55,858 nt of DNA from positions 1 to 55,858 of the forward strand of contig NZ_RAZF01000018.1 of the NCBI RefSeq assembly GCF_003612555.1. Reading direction: 5' to 3'. Position 1 is the stretch's first letter. Each line of letters begins with the position of its first letter. The notes under the pieces were generated by a model. The model did no database searches. It was not told the DNA's origin and saw only the letters and a list, made by a program, of their open reading frames with translations. A program made the translations under genes and the position numbers. Of this stretch, positions 52,901 through 55,858 are shown piece by piece. Source of the stretch: Acutalibacter sp. 1XD8-33 (GTDB lineage: Bacteria > Bacillota > Clostridia > Oscillospirales > Acutalibacteraceae).

Positions 52901-55778
52901 CGCCGCCAAACTCCGCATCGCAGTATGCGTCGATGCAGCCTTTCGCCTGCTCCAAAAGTTCTTCCTCGGCAGGCTCTTTCGCCCTGTGAAACCAGTCCTC
53001 CTCGGTAGCCATTATCCCGCCAAGCCGCTTCTCATCCTCTGGGGTCAGCCCAGTGTTCCGCTCCAAGAACGGGATGAACACGTCATGCCCCAGACGCAGG
53101 GATTCCATTTTCTCTCGGTAGTAATCTTCCCCCTGCCGTTTCCACTCTGGGATAAACGGGCAAGTGGGGGAGAGGGAATATTCATAGAAATTTCGGATAT
53201 GGGCGATTAAATCCCCCTCGCCGTCGCCGATGTCAAACCGCCCCTCGTAGTTAAATTCCTCGCCGCCAATGACGGCATGGATTTCAAAATCAGTCTTATG
53301 ATACCAGCCGACATGGTTCTCCTCATTCTCCCTTTCCCGATGCTGTTTTTCGTCCAGAATGCCGAGCAGTTTATTTCCCAGAGCGAAACTTAAATCCGTA
53401 AATCGGTCGTTCAGCTCCCTGTCATAAAAGGCAGGATGTTCGGAGAAGCCGATTGAAAGGGTAATGCTGTCGGGTTTTTCCTCAGCAAGTGTTTCTATTT
53501 TCTGGTTCTCGGTGATGACCGTTTTCAGATGGTCGTTCGCAGGGTTTTCCTTTAGCTTTTCTTCAAATTCGGCTCGGCTGAACTCCTTTCCAAACAACGG
53601 GAACTCCGCATTTCGTAAAGACACGGCGTTCTCATCAAAGGCGATGACCTCATATTTGTCCGCCCCGATATATACCACATCGCCCTCACGGTAGAGGTAG
53701 CGGAGCGGGTAAAGTTCTGTAAGTTCCTGCGAGAAACGCCACGCATTGCTGCGGCTGTAAACGCTGGTCGTCTTTTTCTGCACAAGGGAGAGGAAGTCTA
53801 ACAGCTCCTGCACGTTGTCGGGATGCTGCAATGCCTGTTCCATAAGGTCGGCTGGCATATCCGCAAAATCCCCGCATCCAATCACGCCCAACAAATCTTT
53901 CTCATATCCGTCCAAATCTCGGATAAAATCAGAGAGCCGCAGGGCGAGCGTGTCCCGCTTATCCGCAGGGGGCAGTTCCCTTTTTTCCTCAATAAAACGC
54001 TGCCTTGCCAGTTTCCTTTGGGTGTCGATTTCATACTGCGGGGCAGATATGCTCTCCAGATAATCCGCATAATGGTCTTTTTCTTTGGGATTGAGATAGC
54101 GGTTATCCTTAACAAGCTCCCGCAGGCGTTTTTCCGCTTTAGACCAACTCAGCACAAGGTCGTGTTCAGTGGAAATGCCGCTGCGGTCAATGGAGATGCC
54201 CTTGCCGCTGTACCACACATACCCCTCCGTGCCGTCTGAAAAATCAACAAAAAAACCGCCCGTGCCATATTCCTTTTTGAGAAATTCAATATTGCTCTTT
54301 TTATCTTCCCGCTTCTGGAACTGATGGTAGATGCGGTATTTACCATCCGCATAGCTGCTCCCTTTTACAAGGACGGCATCAATATCCTCCTGTGAAACGG
54401 CAAAAGCAGAGGATTTTTCGTCCTCTGCTTCAGCTATCATTTCAATCTGTTCATCTACAGTCGGAAGATTGGCGGCAACTTCTTCCTCATTGGCAACGCT
54501 GCCCTCGGCAGGCTCTGGCTCTTCTGTCTGTGTCGCAGCCGTTTTTTCTTCCTGTCTGCCGCCGTCCGATTCTGGCTCTGATTTTTCTAACTGTAAATCA
54601 GTTCTTCCAGTATCACTTCTTCCGCTTGGCTGCGGATGGCGTTCATCGCCTGCACCCACTGCATCGGTGCTTTCTCTTTCAGTTCCTCCGTCACGCCCTG
54701 CTCTTTGGCGAGCCGCTTCGTCAGTAGTTCCAGTCTGGAAAGAGCTGTCTGCTCGGTCTGGTGCAGGTGTGCGTTTAGCCCGCCCGACGTCAGCAGGTTG
54801 AGGTAAGCCACCCTCTTGTGCTGCTCCAGATAATCCCTGTGCATCAAAGCGTATCTGCCAAGCGGAAGCTCTGGCTCTGTCGGTAATGTCAGGTCGGGAA
54901 TAAGATAATCCGCCTGTTTCGTGTAAGTGATTTCGCTCATGGTATTCGCTCCTTTCGGGTTGTTTCCTGCCTTTATCATACTGGCTTGTGATATTTCTTG
55001 CAAATGTGCGGTTCTGACCTCTAGCTTCGATTTGCACATTTCGGACTGCCGCAGAGATTTCCCGCAACGCCATCTCGGAGATGTCGCTTGTGGCGATGCC
55101 GATGGCGTTCAAGGTGGCAGGCGTGTTGAAATTCGTAATGTCAACAAAATCCTCACGCTCAAAATAGCCGTCCGCATCCAGCCCGCAGCGGCTCAAAAGC
55201 ATATATGCCACGCTGTTTGCCGCCAGACGCTTGTAAATCACTTCTACATTAAAGCTGTCCAGTTCCTCTAAAAAGCTGTCTTTCGTACAGTCCTTAAGCT
55301 GTGAAAGGTAATCGGGCAGGTTATCCTCCACGGCGTTCTCCGCCGTCTGCATTAAGAAATTGGCAAGGTCGTCGCCCTCCGTGCCACCGAACCTGTCCGC
55401 AAGCCGTTCCATGACAGGCTGCTCGTACCGCTTATCCATCTGCCATATCGGGACGGGTCGGCTGCCATAATAGCCCTCATGGGTGTCGGAAACGTCAAAA
55501 TAATATTTCAGCGTGTTCCTGCGTCCTTTCGGGTCAAAGACTGCAATCCCTTTGCTGTCCTTATTTACCCAACGCTTAAAGAGCCTGTTCCAAGTGCCAA
55601 TCTCGGCGACTGCCGTAGCGTCTGGGCGTTGAGCGTAGATTAAGAGCTGCTCGTCAAAGCGGCACTTGTAATTGCGGCAGGCAGAGGATAAAAAGCCCTG
55701 CCAAGCCTGTGGGTTTCTCGTGACGTCCCTCCCCGTGCGGCGGTACAGCTCCGTGATAAGCTGGTACTTTGCAGCCAT
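46968..55778 (-). CDS. Giant DNA methylase/SNF2 helicase (LtrC-like), 2,936 residues
   Basis: Starts at ATG 55778 after AGGAGGTG. In order: N-terminal ArdC/LtrC-like block (CRFDEQLLIYAQRPDATAVA, 35-130); a linker rich in Arg, Asp, Gly and Pro (about 280-410) which also encodes TnpV in another frame; several small element-type domains (about 460-1250); an N6-adenine methylase-type domain with EPSCGTGNFLGLLP (near 1463) and VVLGNIPFGEF (near 1530); a helicase with AHKVGAGKTFEMVA (near 2136), FIDESHFYKNL (near 2296), ATGTPISNSMVEMY and QRQGRLERQGNMF (near 2616). It may modify or unwind incoming DNA to escape restriction. The methylase motif IV is NIPF instead of NPPF. No frameshift along 8.8 kb. 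Confidence 0.93.
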   Translation of the reverse strand: MAAKYQLITELYRRTGRDVTRNPQAWQGFLSSACRNYKCRFDEQLLIYAQRPDATAVAEIGTWNRLFKRWVNKDSKGIAVFDPKGRRNTLKYYFDVSDTHEGYYGSRPVPIWQMDKRYEQPVMERLADRFGGTEGDDLANFLMQTAENAVEDNLPDYLSQLKDCTKDSFLEELDSFNVEVIYKRLAANSVAYMLLSRCGLDADGYFEREDFVDITNFNTPATLNAIGIATSDISEMALREISAAVRNVQIEARGQNRTFARNITSQYDKGRKQPERSEYHERNHLHETGGLSYSRPDITDRARASAWQIRFDAQGLSGAAQEGGLPQPADVGRAKRTPAPDRADSSFQTGTTDEAARQRAGRDGGTERESTDAVGAGDERHPQPSGRSDTGRTDLQLEKSEPESDGGRQEEKTAATQTEEPEPAEGSVANEEEVAANLPTVDEQIEMIAEAEDEKSSAFAVSQEDIDAVLVKGSSYADGKYRIYHQFQKREDKKSNIEFLKKEYGTGGFFVDFSDGTEGYVWYSGKGISIDRSGISTEHDLVLSWSKAEKRLRELVKDNRYLNPKEKDHYADYLESISAPQYEIDTQRKLARQRFIEEKRELPPADKRDTLALRLSDFIRDLDGYEKDLLGVIGCGDFADMPADLMEQALQHPDNVQELLDFLSLVQKKTTSVYSRSNAWRFSQELTELYPLRYLYREGDVVYIGADKYEVIAFDENAVSLRNAEFPLFGKEFSRAEFEEKLKENPANDHLKTVITENQKIETLAEEKPDSITLSIGFSEHPAFYDRELNDRFTDLSFALGNKLLGILDEKQHRERENEENHVGWYHKTDFEIHAVIGGEEFNYEGRFDIGDGEGDLIAHIRNFYEYSLSPTCPFIPEWKRQGEDYYREKMESLRLGHDVFIPFLERNTGLTPEDEKRLGGIMATEEDWFHRAKEPAEEELLEQAKGCIDAYCDAEFGGDAEVDYTDLSNVKIAFQNTEDGLHGIQASVNLLQYRMETYVDGVLAEYTQYNDLADLIQNALSNLYYHDLVSLTEEQLEPFYREENKKAAENPSPDIGSDTTEQIPHYTVEQTSDAFADPFIIRNNEAPEDSADRYYDVGGIYQTFETEEEAQEYADTLNSAEQTTELFAAKDAERKGQQELESAPSETDREQDNSDLIGKELSIDNRRYLIESVGKISGDVSMRDITFQNNVGFPINRVEKVGYVRRLLEQAEKELPSEEKTESPAEPTTETVAEYPAVENGLPYDIVVEKIRFDEPEQKPQSQNLADTLRSRLEKAKDSAGHAALQEDIDTLFMDKNGDSLVGIASDEWLKQLADMPDDEFRKYADSYQKGTLNAYKLLPLSADRHNYRITDDTLGVGGAKEKFRSNMSAIRLLHDLQIENRLATPEEQETLAKYVGWGGLSMAFDSNNAAWENEYKELKSALSDEEYHAAMESTLTAFYTPPIVIKAMYEALDHLGFSQGNILEPSCGTGNFLGLLPDSMEKSKLHGIEIDPLSGRIAKQLYQKASIAIEGFEETKLPDNHFDVVLGNIPFGEFKVNDSRYNAQKFLIHDYFIAKALDKVRAGGVVMFITSKGTMDKASPEVRKYIAQRAELLGAVRLPDNTFRANAGTEVTSDILILQKRDRMMEIEPEWVHLDTDENGITMNSYFVQHPEMVLGEMRMESTRFGMDSACKAYPDVPLAGLLHEAMQRIDGEITEQDVGIDEISDENEKSIPADPNVRNFSFALVGGKVYFRENNEMTPANVSMTAENRIRGLLEIRDCVRKLIQYQTDDCPEEMIQTEQENLNRLYDAFTKKYGLINSRGNYLAFAADESYFLLCSLEVLDDEGKFKRKADMFTKRTIKPHREVTFVETASEALALSIGEKARVDLSYMARLTCRSEEEIIKELQGVIYKVPSCEPARYVTADEYLSGNVREKLKIAEIAAKSDPELAVNVSALEKVIPKDLPASEISVRLGTTWIPQEDIQQFMVELLTPSSYAAGRLQVRYTAYNGDWFIENKSSDIGNVKADSTYGTKRASAYRIMEDTLNLRDTRIFDYIYDEHNNKKAVLNHKETTAAQAKQEVIKQAFGDWIWKDPERRNRLVRYYNDTFNSIRPREYDGSHITFGGISPEIQLRPHQVNAIAHILYGGNTLLAHKVGAGKTFEMVAAAQESKRLGLCQKSMFVVPNHLVGQWASEYLRLYPSANILVTTKRDFETGNRKKFCGRIATGAYDAVIIGHSQFEKIPISEERQREQLMRQLDDIERGIDDVQASHGEQFTVKQLMKTRKAIKAKLDKLNDTKRKDSMINFEELGIDRLFIDESHFYKNLYLFTKMRNVGGIAQTEAQKSSDLFMKCRYLDEITGNRGVVFATGTPISNSMVEMYSVQRYLQYDTLARNGLQHFDSWASTFGETVTALELAPEGTNYRAKTRFAKFYNLPELMQMFREVADIQTADMLKLPVPKVNYHNIKTKPSQIQTEMVAGLAKRAEKIRARLVKPQTDNMLKVTNDGRQLALDQRLIDPMLPDDPNSKVNACVDNIYRIWEGHADTKAAQLLFCDLSTPKNDGMFNVYDDMREKLIRRGIPAEQVRFIHEANTDAQKKELFAKVRSGEVRVLFGSTQKMGAGTNVQDRLIAIHNLDCPWKPSCLEQRQGRLERQGNMFPEVEVYRYVTEQTFDAYLYQLVEGKQKFISQIMTSKSPVRSAEDVDEVALSFAEVKMLATGDERFKEKMDLDMQVAKLKVLKQSYLSEHYDLEDRILKHYPQEIKDYEERIIGYGNDAGIASHHKPQGEDKFFPMTLNGVTYKEKADAGEMLLAICKENPMSQPIEIGSYRGFQMEVFYDTVNAHYCLNLCGMRKYKVDLGTDALGNLTRIENEIAKLPARLEAAKTRKEETIAQLETAKEEVKKPFAFENELKEKTERLNALNIELNLNEKDKSVIDDEPEQNDELPEKKCTDRER
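54587..54940 (-). CDS. TnpV-type protein encoded inside the giant helicase gene
   Basis: 117 residues from ATG 54940 behind a strong GAAAGGAGCG, same strand as the giant gene but in a different frame and entirely within it. The sequence (MSEITYTKQADYLIPDLTLP, LLTSGGLNAHLHQTEQTA, then RSQAEEVILEELIYS) matches the TnpV family of transposon-encoded proteins at full length and with the expected ends. Its role is unknown. The other frame of the same DNA encodes the low-complexity linker of the helicase, so one DNA segment codes for two proteins. Confidence 0.85.
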   Translation of the reverse strand: MSEITYTKQADYLIPDLTLPTEPELPLGRYALMHRDYLEQHKRVAYLNLLTSGGLNAHLHQTEQTALSRLELLTKRLAKEQGVTEELKEKAPMQWVQAMNAIRSQAEEVILEELIYS

Positions 55779-55858
55779 AGGCTCACACCTCCTATCTCAA
55801 TATTTGAAATTTGTCAATATATCTCCCGACATATTTTTGTTTTTGTGTTTTTATATCA
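55779..55858. other. Upstream region of the giant gene, cut by the window edge
   Basis: AT-rich; holds the AGGAGGTG ribosome-binding site. The element continues beyond the window (partition and replication genes are expected there). Confidence 0.5.

Noticed and set aside
54941-55039. Upstream extension of the TnpV frame to 55039
   Set aside because: The 33 extra codons do not resemble TnpV; the ribosome-binding site and family start agree on 54940.

Overview
The window comes from a Firmicutes genome, most likely a gut Clostridia of the Oscillospiraceae (Flavonifractor-like) type. This is an inference from the GC-rich core genes (dikinase, M29 aminopeptidase, asnA), the short GC-rich intergenic repeats, and a Tn1549/CTn-type conjugative element of the kind common in gut Clostridia.

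Layout: (1) 0.1-5.3 kb is a peptide-use neighbourhood: an AraC-type regulator with an in-frame TGA, a CocE/NonD S15-type hydrolase, a DUF819 membrane protein, and two divergent genes (dipeptide epimerase, cupin regulator) that have both lost their 5' ends at one shared breakpoint near 4.87 kb. (2) 5.26-6.28 kb is a mosaic of four same-strand gene fragments: IS30-type transposase, tyrosine recombinase, signal peptidase I, and a DUF3991/toprim protein whose intact paralogue lies at 43-44 kb. (3) 6.36-7.8 kb carries a DUF3783 protein, a P-loop protein and an XRE regulator. (4) 7.86-8.26 kb is mobile-element debris (parB fragment, terminator/promoter cassette, orphan C-terminal fragment). (5) 8.26-13.6 kb is chromosomal: ppdK, an M29 aminopeptidase and asnA. 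(6) 13.7-14.1 kb is a GC-rich inverted repeat. (7) 14.2-15.3 kb is a HigBA-like toxin-antitoxin operon with a third ORF. (8) 15.4-18.8 kb is more debris: two broken genes, a 3' fragment resembling the C-terminal extension of RlmD, two small element genes, and an HEPN-type gene broken by four frameshifts. (9) From about 18.85 kb to the right edge is a large integrative conjugative element (ICE) that continues past the window.

The ICE is almost entirely on the minus strand. Its left end has a large serine recombinase, a 49-codon ORF, a MazF-type toxin, a sigma-70-like factor and a KTR-motif protein. A cargo block follows: two FtsX-type permeases plus an ATPase, with a sensor kinase and OmpR-type regulator. 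The kinase/regulator promoter and the permease promoter share an identical 14-bp motif at the same distance from the -10 box. The transfer module is next: CHAP/lysozyme cell-wall hydrolase, sortase B, VirB4, PrgI, TrbL/VirB6-like, Maff2, VirD4, ArdC-like, PcfB, relaxase, MobC-like, a candidate oriT, toprim, DUF3848, and a 2,936-residue methylase/helicase.

The most interesting items are: a TnpV-type protein with its own ribosome-binding site, encoded wholly inside the giant helicase gene on the same strand in a different frame; an AT-rich two-gene cassette (membrane protein plus Abi/HEPN-like protein) with its own promoter and terminator, flanked by a 9-bp direct repeat; and three copies of a terminator-plus-promoter cassette that drive three different genes at element edges.
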